Notes: a model not told the origin generated them from the sequence alone. Counted from the stretch's first letter, positions 7,401-19,310 are shown. The stretch: 28,487 bases of DNA from Chara braunii (GCA_003427395.1 BFEA01000034.1:3962132-3990618); one strand, 5' to 3'. Numbers and translations are program-made.

Positions 7401-8412
7401 GGGCCTTGTTCCACACCACTTCACTTCAAACTCGAGTGCGCACTCGAGTTCCAATCGTGATGAAAAAGTACTTGAGGCCTGGACCCCACAGGAATGCAGA
7501 AAGGAAAAACTTTGTCGCATAACTGTTTCCAGACCCCACCACCCGCCGAAGAGGTCCTGGAAAGTTGAGATGTATTCCGCAGAGCTGTTTCCGAGGACCC
7601 AACAGCCCCCTTTTTTGGCCTGGAAGAGGCCAGGAATTTGTTTTCACTTCGTTCGCGACCTGGAAAAGTCCCGTAGGAGGGAAAATTTCCACGATTTTGT
7701 GTCAAGTGGAGAGTATCGAGGGGGGCGACATCTCGAAAGTTTCCAAGGCAAGGTCTCCTCCCCCGGTCAGACGAGAAGGTGTCCACCCACGGGTCTTGTT
7801 CCGCAAGTGCCGCCCCAACGTCACCCACTACGGGACCTCACCGGTTCCTGTGCTCCCCAGCCGGCCACCAAGACAAACCACCACTTTCCCTTTCAGGATG
7901 GTGGCCATGGGAGTTTCCTGTTAGGGGAAATTTTGGCGTCATTTTGCCGCAAAACTCTCCGCGGTGGGGGCCCCACATAACTCTTTCCAGAGTTTCCAAA
8001 GCTCTTCCACCGTCTTTTGGGGGTAGACGTCTTCTCCAGTGGAATTCCTTTGGGGTCCAGGCATGAGTCACGTTTCGTACCACTCAGCCCTCGAGTCCGC
8101 CCTTGAAATGAGCAGGAATGGTGCTGCAATAGCTCACGCTAGGTTCAACAAGGACAAATGCGGTACAACAAGGAGAATACACATATCGGCAACACCGTTT
8201 TCAAGTGCAGCTCAAGTGTGGTCAGAGAGGTGACTTGAAAAATGAGGAGGTTTGCCTATGCCGCATTTGAGCCGCACTTGAGCTTTTCCCGCTCGTTTGC
8301 TAAAACCCAGAAACCTAATCGTGGTCGGGCCGTGATTAATGAAACTCAAGGGCACCGTGGAATGGTGTTGGGCAAAAAATACTCGAGTTTTGAGTAGTGT
8401 GAAACGAGGCCC
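7401..8412. mobile_element. ~1-kb non-autonomous TIR element
   Basis: The left end runs GGGCCTTGTTCCACACCACT and later AAACTCGAGT (7402-7438). The right end, inverted, reads GGGCCTCGTTTCACACTACT then AAAACTCGAGT (8382-8412). Both the outer 20 bp and the inner ACTCGAG block are shared. No transposase frame is found inside; the several 80-200 aa frames on both strands have no recognisable motif. Target duplications are not evident. Confidence 0.6.
7431..7448. repeat. Perfect 18-bp palindrome
   Basis: CTCGAGTGCGCACTCGAG is self-complementary and lies just inside the left TIR of the surrounding element. Confidence 0.9.
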
Positions 8413-9494
8413 TTATTCGTCGCGAGACCGGGGTCTTTTTTTTCCTGGGCTCTAGCGGGACACGACTTCCGTTTTCTTTGTTTTTTGTTTTTGCTTCGTT
8501 TTGTCGAACGCACGGTCTCTGCAAAAGAGGGGACCTTCCCGATCGCGTTACGCAGGATTTTGCAGGACTTTGTCGTAGAGCGTTGCCACTCCGGCTGAGT
8601 GCGCCAGCCATACCTCTCGCGACCCCCTACGACAGGATAGGGCCACACGAGGTACGACTTACCTCCACCTGTGAGAGTTGTCACCATCCCTTAGGTGGGT
8701 GTATCCCCGCCGAGCTACCATTCCACAGTACGAAAGTTTTACATGCAATCGCAAAGGTGGACCAGCCGAGGGCGTTTTCTCATGTGCTGTAGCATAGGGG
8801 GTACGAGCGGTTGCACACCATATCGGCCCCGTATGCGAGCTTTTTATGGGAGTTGAAGTCCCAAACGCGACTTGTCGCCGATCGACTATGACACATCCTT
8901 CTTACCATGTGTTACACCACACAAAAAAAAATAAAGAATCAAATTACTCACATAAACACTCCTAATTCCTTTATTATCCAACCCATAACCTTCCCAACAC
9001 TGAATCGGTTAGGCGTCGCGTGCAAAACTTACAATGAATACCACGCGGGCGCAGACTTACTCATATCGACTAGCCATGGCTGAATATGCATGCAATCGCA
9101 ATGATGGCGTACTCTGTAGTACCCATAATCGCGTGACCCTCGATAGTGTCGAGGGTCGCGTTCGACATTCAAGTGTCGGTTGACACGCGCCTTGAGGAGT
9201 TAATCTCTCGACGCTAGACAATCGCCAAGGCGGTTGAGAACCACGCCCTCTTCTGCATCCTGCGGAGAGTGGGTGATAAACAGGTTCTGACCTCTCGTGA
9301 CAGTCAGCGCTTATGACCTTGGAGACGACCTCTATCATCTAAGGTCTGAAAACATGTCAAGGGTTTTGCCTTTGACGACTGTCATGAACTTCAACGTCCA
9401 AGTATAAAATTTAACAAGCAAATCAATCATAAAATAAATAGACATCCAAATACCCACATTGAAATCAGAAGTCGATATAAGATAAAAGAGTGAA
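8413..9494. other. No gene seen; one strong hairpin
   Basis: I find no supported gene in this roughly 1-kb stretch. Its only clear structure is a hairpin at 9132-9160: a 12-bp stem (CGTGACCCTCGA with TCGAGGGTCGCG, one T-G pair) closing a TAGTG loop. It is not followed by a T-run and is not a recognisable terminator. Confidence 0.5.
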
Positions 9495-10248
9495 AGATAA
9501 ACCCATCAGGTATGCAGGTTGTCGGACGCATGGTTGTCATTCTCACTGCCTTCAAGGTAAGACTCGTACACAAGCTTCAAATACTAACCTGCATGAAGCA
9601 CATTCACATACGAAAGCCACATTGCCATACACCAATATGGTCAATTTTACTATTTCTTGTAACTCACACCGCGCCTCACATACTTAAGCCACAACCATTG
9701 TCTAGTTTTCCATTAAAAAAAAAAATCAGTTCTTTATAATAGTCATTTATAAGAAGTTTAGTTAAAACCCTAAAAGAAACACATCAAATCTCAAGGCTAA
9801 GGCATCAAGTTGAGGTACAGGTGCAAGCAATAAAAGAGAGGAAGATAAACATCAAATCTTAGGGCTAAAGCATCAAGTTGAGGTACAAGTGCAAGTAATA
9901 AAATAAAAAAAAGGATAAACCCATCAGATATGCGGGTTGTGCGACACATGGTTGTCATTCTCATTGCTTTCAAGGTAAGACTTATACACAAGCTTTAAAT
10001 ATTAACCTGCATGAAGCACAGACACATACGAAAGTCACATTGTCATACACTAATGTGGTCAATTTTACTATTCCCTGTAACTCACACCGCGCCTCACACG
10101 CTCAAACCCCAACTATTGTCAAATTTTCCATTAAAAAAAATCATTAGTTCTTTATAATGGCCATTTATAAGAAGTCTGGTTAAAACCCTCAAAGAAACAC
10201 ATCAAATCTCAGGGCTAAGACATCAAGTTGAGGTACAGGTGCAAACAA
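9495..10248. repeat. Tandem pair of ~335-bp repeats
   Basis: Copy A (about 9495-9832) and copy B (about 9914-10248) are alignable end to end. Both start GATAAACCCATCAG and end GAGGTACAGGTGCAA. Between them, 9838-9898 repeats only the 3' end of the unit (ATCAAATCT...AAGTGCAAGTAATAAAA). The arrangement suggests unequal exchange. No coding frame is conserved between copies. Confidence 0.85.
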
Positions 10249-10484
10249 AGTTATGTCGTGAGTCGACGAATCGACAATTAACAAACTGACCTGTTATAAA
10301 AAAATAAAAAAAAACGACGGTCCTTGTAGGATCGGGCTGAATTAGTCAGATTTTGAATCAAAACGGCAAAGAAGGACTTGTTACACAATACAAGTCAAAT
10401 CCCAAATACTTGAACTTTAAGTGAATGAAGAATAAATCCCCATATCACATTTCACTCAAAATATCATAAAACTAAATTTTAAAC
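10249..10484. other. No feature
   Basis: AT-rich unique-looking sequence with no gene or repeat that I can support. Confidence 0.35.
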
Positions 10485-10545
10485 CTAAAAAAAAAAAAAA
10501 AAAAAAAAAAAACCAAAAAAAAAAAAAATTTTAAAAAAATTTCCC

Positions 10546-10612
<67 letters not shown>

Positions 10613-10625
10613 AAAAAAAAAAAAA
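10485..10625. repeat. Poly-A block
   Basis: A run of about 140 bases is almost entirely A, with a few C, T and CC interruptions. Its length and its irregular islands make it a likely place for assembly or sequencing error. Confidence 0.9.
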
Positions 10626-10712
10626 TTTTGACAGCATTTGCCCTATACATGATGGAATGCCAAGACATCTCCTACTATAATATAATATAACTCTCCAAAA
10701 CTAAGAAAATTA

Positions 10713-11080
10713 ATGCAACGTTTCCTGTAGAAAAAATGTATTTTCATCATTTATACGAGGCTAAATATAAAACTCAGAAATAACTCTGACTTTTCAAAGT
10801 CAAATTTTTATAACTCTCCGATTTAGTAAAAGTTTGGGTAACAGCTCCCCAAGAAAAGTAGGATGCCCAGATTTTAACTAAGCCATATGTAAAACTCAGA
10901 CAAAAGTTAAACTTCGAAAAATCAAAATTTGACTAAATCCTTGATTTTGTAGAAATTTCAGTAGCACTTCCCGTAGAAAAAATAGTTATTCAAAATTTAT
11001 ACAGCGCCAAGTAAAAATAAATTATCCAGAAAATGCGACAACTTGAACTAAGTAAAATAAACATAACTCAGAAAATGTAG
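10713..11080. repeat. Diverged ~120-bp tandem repeats
   Basis: The words TCC(T/C)GTAGAAAAAAT, TTTATAC, AAAACTCAGA and GTCAAATTTTTA/ATCAAAATTTGA recur in order at about 10713, 10836 and 10957, giving roughly three degraded units. No coding content is seen here or in 11081-11404. Confidence 0.45.
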
Positions 11081-11404
11081 GAGTTGAACTAACTCCTATA
11101 GCTCCAACACGTGACGAACACTAACAAATTACCCTACTAAGCAACAAAAACAGACAGAGTTTGAGCAAAAAACAAGGCATTGCTAGCAAGCATATCACGT
11201 CAACAACGTATTCAACCAGTTCAAAAACAAGGGTTCGTTCATATAAAGTTTTCATTTTCTGCTTGTCCTGATCCACAAAGATATGAGTCTTGCATCTCAT
11301 TTAGTTAATTTTTAACCCTCCAAGTTGTTCTCAGTCAAACTTTATGCAAGCACTGACACCCTAGTCTGAACTATTCTTACAAGGAGGAGAGTCAAACCTT
11401 TGTC

Positions 11405-12182
11405 AACAAGCAAAACTGACCGACTTAGCAAGGCGACCGAATCAGTCAGAAGGACCTCATGTCCAGTTCCAGTTCAACATCTTAGGCAAACGAGCAAGGG
11501 GACCAGATGAATCAGGAGGACCCCATCTCCAACCCCAGTTCAATATCTTCGACAAACCAGCAAGGCGGTCGGATCAGTCAGGAGAACCTTATCTCTAGTC
11601 CCAGTTCAATGTCTTAGGCAAATGAGCAAGGCAATCGGATCAGTCAGGAGGACCTTATCTCCAACCTCAGTTCAATGTCTTAGGTAAATGAGTAAGGCGA
11701 CATGATCAGTCAGGAGGACCTCATCTCTAGCTCCAGTTCAATGTCTTAGGCAAATATGCAAGGCGACCGGATTAGTCAGGAGGACCTTATCTCCAGCCCA
11801 GTTCAATATCTTAGGCAAACGAGCAAAGCAACCAGATCAATAAGGAGGTTCTGATCTCCAACCCAGTTCAATGTCTTAGGCAAACGAGCAAGGCAACCAG
11901 ATCATTCAGGAGGACCTCATCTCCAACCTCAGTTCAATGTTTTAGGTAAATGAGCAAGGGCGACCTCATCTCCAGCCACAGTTCAATGTTTTAGGCAAAT
12001 GAGCAAGGGGACCGGATCAGTTTGGAAGACCTTATCTCCAACCTCAGTTCAATGTCTTAGGCAAACGAGCAAGGCGACTGGATCAGTCAGGCGGACCTCA
12101 TCTCCAACCCCAGTTCAATGTCTTAGGCAAACGAGCAAGGCGACCGGATCAGTCAGGCGGACCTCATCTCCAACCCCATTCA
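11405..12182. repeat. 66-bp tandem array (~12 units)
   Basis: The unit runs GAGCAAGGCGACCGGATCAG, TCAGGAGGACCTCATCTCC, then CCCAGTTCAATGTCTTAGGC. It repeats with a 66-bp period from about 11405 to 12182, and one short unit sits near 11931-11980. Similarity is highest among the last units, so the array is expanding or homogenising at its right end. The 85-aa frame at 11999-12256 is this repeat translated. Confidence 0.9.
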
Positions 12183-12331
12183 AATCATCGCAAGCAGACA
12201 TCGTGGATTCCATTTCAAGCAAAATGAAATTAAACAAGCAAAGTAAAATTTTCTAATTTAGTTGAAGTTTTGAATTAAAGTCAAGAAAATATACAAAAAG
12301 TCAAAACTCAGTCAAACTGAATGAAGGGTGG

Positions 12332-12340
12332 TATAAATAG
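12332..12340 (+). promoter_or_regulatory. TATA-box-like sequence downstream of the 66-bp array
   Basis: TATAAATAG followed by GGG is a near-ideal TATA box. It lies about 150 bp after the end of the tandem array. Tandem repeats followed by a TATA box resemble a retroelement U3 promoter, but I find no LTR ends, primer-binding site or polyprotein to prove it. Confidence 0.35.
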
Positions 12341-14146
12341 GGGTATACGGGATCCTAAGGGATATCGGGTCGACCTACCTTAAAGTCCTTTGCCTCCAGG
12401 ATCCTGCCTGAGCCCTGACAGAGTTCTCGCAATCGGTGGGGTAAACCTCCCACAGAGGCCTTGGCACAAATTACGGGTTTCAATCCCGCCTGCTGCCTTC
12501 CTCTCTGTACCAAAAGACTAGACTGAGAGTCAGAAAGGCAGAATGAGAATCAGTAAGTCGCTCAGATACAAGGAAGGTGTGCCCAAACTCCCGTGAGAGG
12601 GCCTTGATTCCTTCAAGCGCCTAAGGGTCCCGCAATGGTGGTCAAAATCATAAGAGGATGGCCAATCCATGCACAATTGCCGATCAAGCGGCTCTCTGAC
12701 GGACTTCCAAGTTGCAGGAATAACTCTCCTTTCGCAGGCTGCTCACTCCCCCAAGCCGTGGCGTCACTCTCCCTAACCAAACCACCGCTACACAACCTTA
12801 AGGAGCCATGCTTGAGTACTGCACACCCTCGTGCTCTATTTGAGATGCAAACTGGAATGCTACAAACTCATCACAAGAATGCGCTACACACAATCATGAG
12901 CACTACCGTGTACAAATAGTAAAACTCAGTAGTACTTATCAGGCCACCGAGTCCCCGCAAGGTCTGGCTCCTTGGGTTACAGGTAAATTCCTCCTTCGGG
13001 CTAGTTCCAGTCGGCAAAGTGCGAGGAGTTTACACAGTCTAACACCGCTGGTTGCATCCGCTCACTGGATTGGTCATAAGCAGCACTCCGCCCGCCCTCG
13101 CTGCTAGATCATGTAGTCACCACACTCCCGGCGTCCATGTGTAGGCAAGCCTCAACGAAAGATCAACAAGGCCTTGCATGTATGACAACTACGCGTCGCA
13201 ATACCATAGGATGAGGAATGCACTCCCAATCCGTCGATCCTTACTATGTCCGGACTCGGTGAGCTTTAGAACGGTCACGCACGCTGAGCAGCGATGCACC
13301 GCATCCGTAGCAGAATGGCAACCTTCCAACTAGCACTTTGCGTGTGAAAGCCTCATGCAAAGAGGTCGCAGCGAGCCGATTGTGGCTGCAGATAACATCA
13401 CCCTCTAGAAAAGTAACAACTGACTACTCCTATAAGGTATCGATAATAGTTGCAACTGAGGGACAATGCTTCTTCTTAGTAGCAGCAGTGACACAATACC
13501 CCAGCCTGGGTGAACAACAACAAGCAATGAGAAACTCAGTTGTAGCGCAGTAAAGAACTAGTAACAACATCAGTTGAAAACATCATAACTTTGATGACGA
13601 CTGAGAACTTTAGTAGTTGCAACAATTTTGCACTTGCTCCTCCTCGCTCTTGTTAGTGTACTTGGCCAAAATCCCGACTCAATGCAAAGGCAATATAGCA
13701 CTTTGAAACATGTCAGTATCCTTATGAGAGGAAATGGCAGTTGTGCGAATACTAACCACCAGGAGTACGAGTGCCATGCTACTTTTCGAAGCGTGCAGAA
13801 ACAATAATGAACCTACCACTAGTCCGTGGTTAGGTACGTGCATACTCTACCTCCCAGATTCTTCTTCTCCCTCGATCTCTTCCTACTCCCTCTATCTCAA
13901 TCTCTCCTTCCTCGCTTGCCCACTGTTCTAACGCCCTCTCGTCTACTAGTTCATACTCATTCGATGTTGTGCCATGCTTCAAACTCTCGGATAGTCACAA
14001 CATGAGAGGGAGAGGGAAACTTCTGCTAGATCAGGGAGAGATACGTGTAGCTTCACTGTAGGCCCCCTCTTCCCACCTTCCAATGCACCTGGCCGACACC
14101 TCGACAAGGTTCATATGTTCTAAACCATGTGTATGTGGGGGAGTAA
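12341..14146. other. No confident gene
   Basis: About 1.8 kb without a recognisable coding domain, RNA gene or repeat. Short frames (12635-12919, 13338-13553) have no motif that I know. It may be retroelement leader or untranslated sequence downstream of the TATA-like box at 12332. Confidence 0.4.
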
Positions 14147-14341
14147 TCCGAGGGCGCACAAAACCATCTCAAGCCAAACACGACGAAGTTGGGCTGCGTG
14201 GCGAAGGTGACCGATATGGTGGAAAACACGATCACGAGGGAGAAAAATTGCCACTACTACGAGGAAGAGGACCTCGACGATTACGAGGTGGATGCAGACG
14301 ATCCAGCGCCCTGTGCCAACAATCACTTAAGCGCAGGATGA
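14147..14341 (+). CDS. Possible exon or gene fragment, acidic, unknown
   Basis: A 64-codon open stretch between stops has a more protein-like composition than its neighbours. A central segment reads LGCVAKVTDMVENTITREKN, followed by a Tyr/Glu/Asp-rich acidic segment (HYYEEEDLDDYEVDADD). It has no in-frame ATG at its start and a TAA just upstream, so if real it is an exon or a relic. Overlapping frames on both strands are similarly long, so composition alone could explain it. I do not recognise a family. Confidence 0.2.
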   Translation, partial: SEGAQNHLKPNTTKLGCVAKVTDMVENTITREKNCHYYEEEDLDDYEVDADDPAPCANNHLSAG

Positions 14342-16689
14342 ACTTGAATCTTCAGCTAGACGTTCAGTAGGTACACCTCGACAAAGTCATTTGTTGCTGC
14401 CCCGTTTATCACATAGAAAAATTAGAAAAAAACTTTCGTTGGAACAAGCGAAGATACATTATCTTTAAGGCCCCCGCCCCCCCCCCCCCTCCCACGCATC
14501 CTATGCACACCGTAGCACCAAATCTGTTGCCCGACCATCAAATCTGACATCGCCATTGAACTCACAACAGTTAGAAACCCCCAAACCGCACCATCATCTG
14601 CCTGCTAAGTATCGAGGGAGATTCCAAATTTTAGCTCCCGTCATGATCCTACTGCTCGATAGCTCCGCGCAGCCCATCACCTTCGTAGCCCCAAACCAAC
14701 GATCAACCGGCCAAACTAACGCTCCCATTAAACTCGCAACGGCCAAACCCCCCTGGTTAGCATGTTTCCTCGCCCGATTCTGTTGAGAATCGAGCGAGAT
14801 ATTGTTTTTCTCCTTCTTGCCATAACCAACTTTTGCCATCTCTCCATGCAATCTTCCTTCCTGCCACCTCTCCCTGCACTAACTTTCTTTTGGATCCGAC
14901 GTCGGATATGATGCCGCCTGCCCCTAAAACCCCAGTCTAACACTTTGTCCCGCCTTTTTCTGATAAGAAATGAGTATGATATCAACTTTCCTCTCCTGCC
15001 ATGATCGTCTTTCTTTTCTCCTCGACGTCCTCGCTGTTGAATGTACTTGGCGCGACTCAACACCCAGGTTTGTCCCCTTTTTGCTGCCTTCGTACCACCG
15101 CTTGGTGCCAAACTGCGTGCTAACCAGGCCACCACAACGGGTGCTCATTGATACAAGTAGCAGGACGGCGGCCGTGGATGTTGAAATCCGCTAAGGAGTG
15201 TATCACAACTCACCTGCCGATCAATCAGCCCCAAAAGATAACGCTGCAGCTTGCGACATATGCTCGACCGCTTGGGCTACTCCAACGCCTTGATGAGTTG
15301 GGGGGCGCAGGGCTGCTGCGTAGCCTGCAGCGTGAGCTTCGGTGAGGCAGGCCCTAGTGCAGATCTTGATGGTAGTAGCAAATATGCAAATAAGAACTTT
15401 GAAGGCCGAGGTGGGGAGGGGTCCTATGTGACCAGCCTGCTGCAGCCAACATTGCTGTGAGCCTCTCGACAGTGCCCTGGGCCGCCCTCAAAGACCGAAG
15501 TGGAGCCGGTTCCATGGGAACAGCCACTGCAGCCGGTATCGCTGCAGGCCTTCCGATAGTGCCTTGGGCCACCTGTGCCCAGGCACAATCCGTTTGCCGG
15601 GTCCCAACAGGCATGCTCACACTCAAACCTCTCACGGTAGCTGGTGGTAGGCGGACGGTGCATCCACATCGAGCCCCACCACCTAGGCTTCTTCCTCCTC
15701 GTGGGCTAGGCTCCCACCGGGCCTACCAAGGCAAGCGCACGCTCAAGATCCTCGACTTCCGTGACGACCATCTGTGTCTAGTAATGTAATAGCCGAGCCA
15801 GACCCGTAGGTCCCGACGTCGGTCTCAAAACCGGTCACCTAAGTCAAAGGCATCGGTAGCAATAAAAGCAGGAAAAAAAAAAAAAAAACTAAAAGCGAGG
15901 ACACACGAAAAAAGTAAGGGGACGAGAGGTCGCGCGTCCCACTGGCCTGTGATGTAGCACACACCCAGATCACGCATGGTTGCACCTTGTTGTCGATACC
16001 ATGAGCATGCCGCTCACCCAGGCGAGGACCTAAATTTCCTCTCCCCATGCGCGCCGTCAAGCAGATGAGGCTGCACTGGCGTGACTTGCAACCTTCCGTC
16101 TCAGTGCAGCGCTGCCCAGTAGGTCTCTCGCGCACATGCTACTCGCTGATAGCGCACAAGTGCTTCAACAACACTTCAACACTTCTCACGAATGAGCAAT
16201 CTCCGTTAAATGTGGCTTGCCAGTCCTTATATTGAATTACATTGAGCCTCGATTCGTCCCAGCCTCTGCTTCCTTTGGCTTGACTTGGACCCGGTACCAC
16301 ATGCCCACGGTCTGCTTGCTTCAGAATGTCAAGGCCTGGTACTTTGCCCGAATTTCATTGGTGTGCTGCTGCTTGGGACTACGAGTCACAACTTTTCGTC
16401 TGTGGAAAATGATTTTTGAGTGTGGGATATGACTCTTGCCTCTGGGACGCAACTTTTGCCTGTAGAAGTGCACTTTGCCTATGGGATATGACTATTCAAT
16501 ATGAGACGTGACTTTTGCTTACAGAATGCAACTTTTGCGTTTGGGATGTGACTGTTTACCAGGTGCCTGTTGGACTTGACTCATAAGCTACCCGACTATG
16601 ACCTTTATGAACTGGCCGACTCGGCCTCCCCTTGCTTGAGACCTTGACCCTGAAATTCGGATTTAGGGTCTGCATCGTGGAATGCCTTT
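14342..16689. other. No confident gene
   Basis: About 2.3 kb with a C-run at 14468-14488, an A-run near 15873-15889, and GC-rich short frames on both strands (for example 15457-15789). None shows a recognisable motif. From 16380 to 16555 the phrase GGGA(T/C)(A/G)(T/C)GACT.TT recurs at intervals of about 30-60 bp, a weak minisatellite. Confidence 0.4.
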
Positions 16690-16779
16690 CAAACAACAAG
16701 AACAAAACAACAACAATGACAACAACAACAATAACAACGACAATAACCACAACAACCACAACCACCACCACAACAACAA

Positions 16780-16832
<53 letters not shown>
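16690..16832. repeat. (AAC)n microsatellite
   Basis: An imperfect AAC/AAT/CAC trinucleotide tract becomes perfect (CAA)n from about 16780 to 16832. The Asn-, Thr- and Val-rich frames across it are translations of the repeat. Confidence 0.95.
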
Positions 16833-16834
<2 letters not shown>

Positions 16835-17914
16835 TATAAGAACAACATCATACGGATCAGGAGCACCCTGAGCTTCACAGATATCTATCACAACAGAACT
16901 CAGAGCCCCACCATCGAGTCCTTAAAAGTTAAAAATCACTACAACTGGCAGATGCGAGTGCCCAAACACTAGAGATATACCGTCAACTAAGGAGGCTAAT
17001 CCTTGTCAGGTGGAGTGTTGGAATCCAACTGCTTAGCCCAAGCCCTTTTGGGGTATGCCAGAGCAATGGGTGAAACTTGACAGTTGTCTAGTGCTGACGT
17101 GTAAGAATACATCCTTCTAGTGAATAAACGAATGGAACTAGAGCTCAAGTATTCAAGATCGTGGGAAGGGATCTGGGTAAACGTTTAAGTGCGAAACCAG
17201 ACAAATTCAGCTTGACCATCAATGTATTTGGAATAGTTTTAGCTTTACGTCAAAATCGTTTAAAATATATAGCGGATTTGCCATGCTAGCGTTGAATTGT
17301 TTTCGTAATTTGAAAATTCGACTTATTTTCGGTAATCCATCATTACATAATAACACATGTACTATGGAAACTCTGACGCCACACTTCGTGCCGGCACACG
17401 GACAAAAAAGTTAAAGGCGTTCCCAAATTTTCTTGGTAGAGGCAACTTCGTTGCACTTAGGATCGCCGACCCTAAAGTTGACAGTTAGAGTTACTGCCGT
17501 CGTTTACTGGGGCTTCCATTCGAAGCTTATATGTCATAAACGAATGAAGAGAAGGGTCTTTCCAGGAGCGCTAGGGCCAACCTGGTTAGTGTTACTGGAC
17601 CATTAAAAGGCATTGATCCACAAACGACGAACTTGGACAAAGATGATGACCACCGCGCATGGAAGAGGGCTGACATCAGCGCCCCTCCATAGCCGCGCTG
17701 TGAAGGAGACATGATAGGCGAGGGTGAGGTGGCACACAGCCCGGAAGGAGGGTCCACCATCACGCAGACCCTCCACCAGCGAAAGTGACGTGGCGAACGA
17801 CACAAGCCTCTGGGGGAAGCCCCGCTCTCGTGCAACCCCTCCACTAGAGGCGCAAGCAAAGGAGAAACGCAACCGGTCATCCTGAACACACAACAAGAGG
17901 ACAAGAGCCGTCCT
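16833..17914. other. No confident gene
   Basis: About 1.1 kb without a supported gene. The - strand frame 17527-18072 is open for 181 codons but is Leu/Ser-rich. Its N-terminal part is the translation of the minisatellite at 17915-18090. Confidence 0.4.
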
Positions 17915-18090
17915 TTGTTGGGGAACAGGAAAGAGAGTGGGACGACGAGCGAGCACAACAGCAGCGAAGAGAGCGAGACCAAAAGCGAGCACAACAGCAG
18001 GGAAGGGAGCGGGACGATGAGCGAGCGTGAAGGGAGTGGGACGATGAGTGAGCGCAACAGCGTGAGCAACACCGAGGGATACGGATCCCC
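17915..18090. repeat. Minisatellite of GAGYGGGACGA-type units
   Basis: The words GAG(A/C/T)G(T/A)GGGACGA(C/T)GAG(C/T)GAGC and GAGCACAACAGCAG alternate at 17933-18070. On the + strand they encode repeats of (E/R)GSGTMSE(R/H)NS, and on the - strand Leu/Ser repeats. The DNA repeat is clear. A protein is not. Confidence 0.75.
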
Positions 18091-18264
18091 AAAAATAAAA
18101 ATAATTTTAAGAACAACTCACTGGCACGCCGCGGCAGGCCGGGCGACGCGATGCGGCCTGGAGGGGAAAACAATGGCCAAAAGGGGAAAAGGCCCAACAA
18201 ACCAAGAGGGCAGAAAAATAGGGGGAAAAGAAAAGAACAGGAAAAAATAGCCATGAGGAAGTAA

Positions 18265-18374
18265 GGGCATACTCACATAGGGACACGTTTGGAAGAGCTC
18301 TCTCCTCGATTGCATTCAGATGCACGAAACTTTCGGTCAATTACATCCAGATACAATCAAGTGTGAGTGTGGCC
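18265..18374. mobile_element. MITE, PIF/Harbinger-type, TAA target duplication
   Basis: The left end GGGCATACTCACATAG (18265-18280) and the right end AAGTGTGAGTGTGGCC (18359-18374) form a TIR related to the MITE at 3806. TAA flanks both sides (18262-18264 and 18375-18377). The interior is 110 bp overall and non-coding. Further single ends of the same family follow at about 18393-18405, 18415-18428, 18731-18745 and 18897-18910, so the region has accumulated several copies or fragments. Confidence 0.7.
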
Positions 18375-18436
18375 TAAGTCATCTTAGGTCCCAATGTGAG
18401 TATGTCCCAAGAGGTCTGAGTGTCAGCATGCCTTAA

Positions 18437-19099
18437 ACCACCAATACACGGCCTCAGCCTTGCAACAAAATAACTTATCGCCACAACATTAAAAGGAGGG
18501 CTCGGGGCATGGTTGGAGCATCAGAAGGTTTTCAAATTTTTGGGCCCATTCAAATCCGTATGTCCCAAAAAACAAAACAAGCTTTGGCCGTGATTGCAGT
18601 TGGATACACTTTTTGGAGTACCGCCCTCAGTGAGGGCACTTCGGCATAACGAGGAACACAGGGAGTACGACTGTCAGACTCACAAAAAAAGAAATTGGCC
18701 GTGAAAGTGGTTGGTTACATTTCGAACGGCGCTAGTGTGAGTATGCCCTCAGCAAGGGCGTTTTGCGCAAGAGGAATATGCGCTGCCTTGCTGGCAGGGA
18801 AATAAAGAAAGAAAAAAAGAGAAAAAAAGAAAAAACAACAAATTGAATGTTTCCCTCTCCCCGTAATAGTGGTCAGATGAACTATGGAAAGTGATCGTTT
18901 GAGTATGGCCTCCACAACGTCCTTTCACGACATCATTGACCTCTGGCATGTTTTTTCCTTTCTATTTTTTTTGTCCTTCAGGTAGACCGTCGGCATCAGT
19001 GCCACTTCCAAAATTCCCACTGCAGGTACCCACACGCAGAAGGCTCGGACAATAGCGGCGCTCAGTGGGCAGGTAGCTTCGGTCAGGTGTACTGGTGGT
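18437..19099. mobile_element. 663-bp TIR element flanked by TTAA
   Basis: ACCACCAATACAC at 18437-18449 is inverted at 19087-19099 (GTGTACTGGTGGT), 12 of 13 matching. TTAA lies on both outer sides (18433-18436 and 19100-19103). It shares its TIR with the 151-bp element at 4985-5135. The interior has no transposase and carries ends of the GTGAGTATGCCC MITE family, probably nested insertions. TTAA duplications suggest a piggyBac-like mechanism, but a TA duplication with an AACCACCA TIR fits equally well. Confidence 0.65.
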
Positions 19100-19179
19100 T
19101 TAAAAGAAAGTTGGTGTGTCTGTGTGCCCTAAGTCGTTCGACACTCCTTGGGGACGCGATTCCGAGGATTCCATCGTCG

Positions 19180-19197
19180 TTCCACCTGTCCTCGGAG
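19180..19197 (+). repeat. Left inverted-repeat block of the large transposon
   Basis: TTCCACCTGTCCTCGGAG is repeated exactly in inverse orientation at 27546-27563, about 8.35 kb away. Around it the words CCGAGGATT, TCGAGGAC, CTCCGAGGA and GTCCTC recur between 19160 and 19320. Confidence 0.75.
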
Positions 19198-19278
19198 CCG
19201 ATTTTCGGAACAGAAATGTGAAAACACTTCGAGGACAAATCCTTGGGCTCCGAGGATTTCCCAGCCAAATCGTCCTCA

Positions 19279-19310
19279 GCTCCAAAGGACCTCGCGAGGT
19301 CCTTTGGAGC
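19279..19310. repeat. Perfect 32-bp palindrome in the left subterminal region
   Basis: The two 16-bp arms (19279-19294 and 19295-19310) are exact reverse complements centred on CTCGCGAG. Beyond a short mismatch they are extended by TCCTC (19273-19277) and GAGGA (19313-19317). The arms contain the same GGACCTC/TCC words as the element's other subterminal motifs. Confidence 0.9.

Noticed and set aside
9132-9160. Rho-independent-type terminator
   Set aside because: A good hairpin, but there is no T-run and the organism is a eukaryote.
11405-12182. CRISPR-like array
   Set aside because: The whole 66-bp unit repeats without unique spacers, and the context is eukaryotic.
12466-12490. tRNA T-arm-like GGGTTTCAATCCC
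   Set aside because: No matching acceptor, D or anticodon arms could be placed at the right distance, and the loop does not follow the TTCRANY rule.
16556-16972. Open frames rich in Asn, Thr or Val
   Set aside because: These are translations of the (AAC)n microsatellite in several frames.
17527-18072. 181-codon - strand gene
   Set aside because: Its N-terminal half is Leu/Ser repeats from a minisatellite and the rest has no recognisable motif; another - frame is almost as long.
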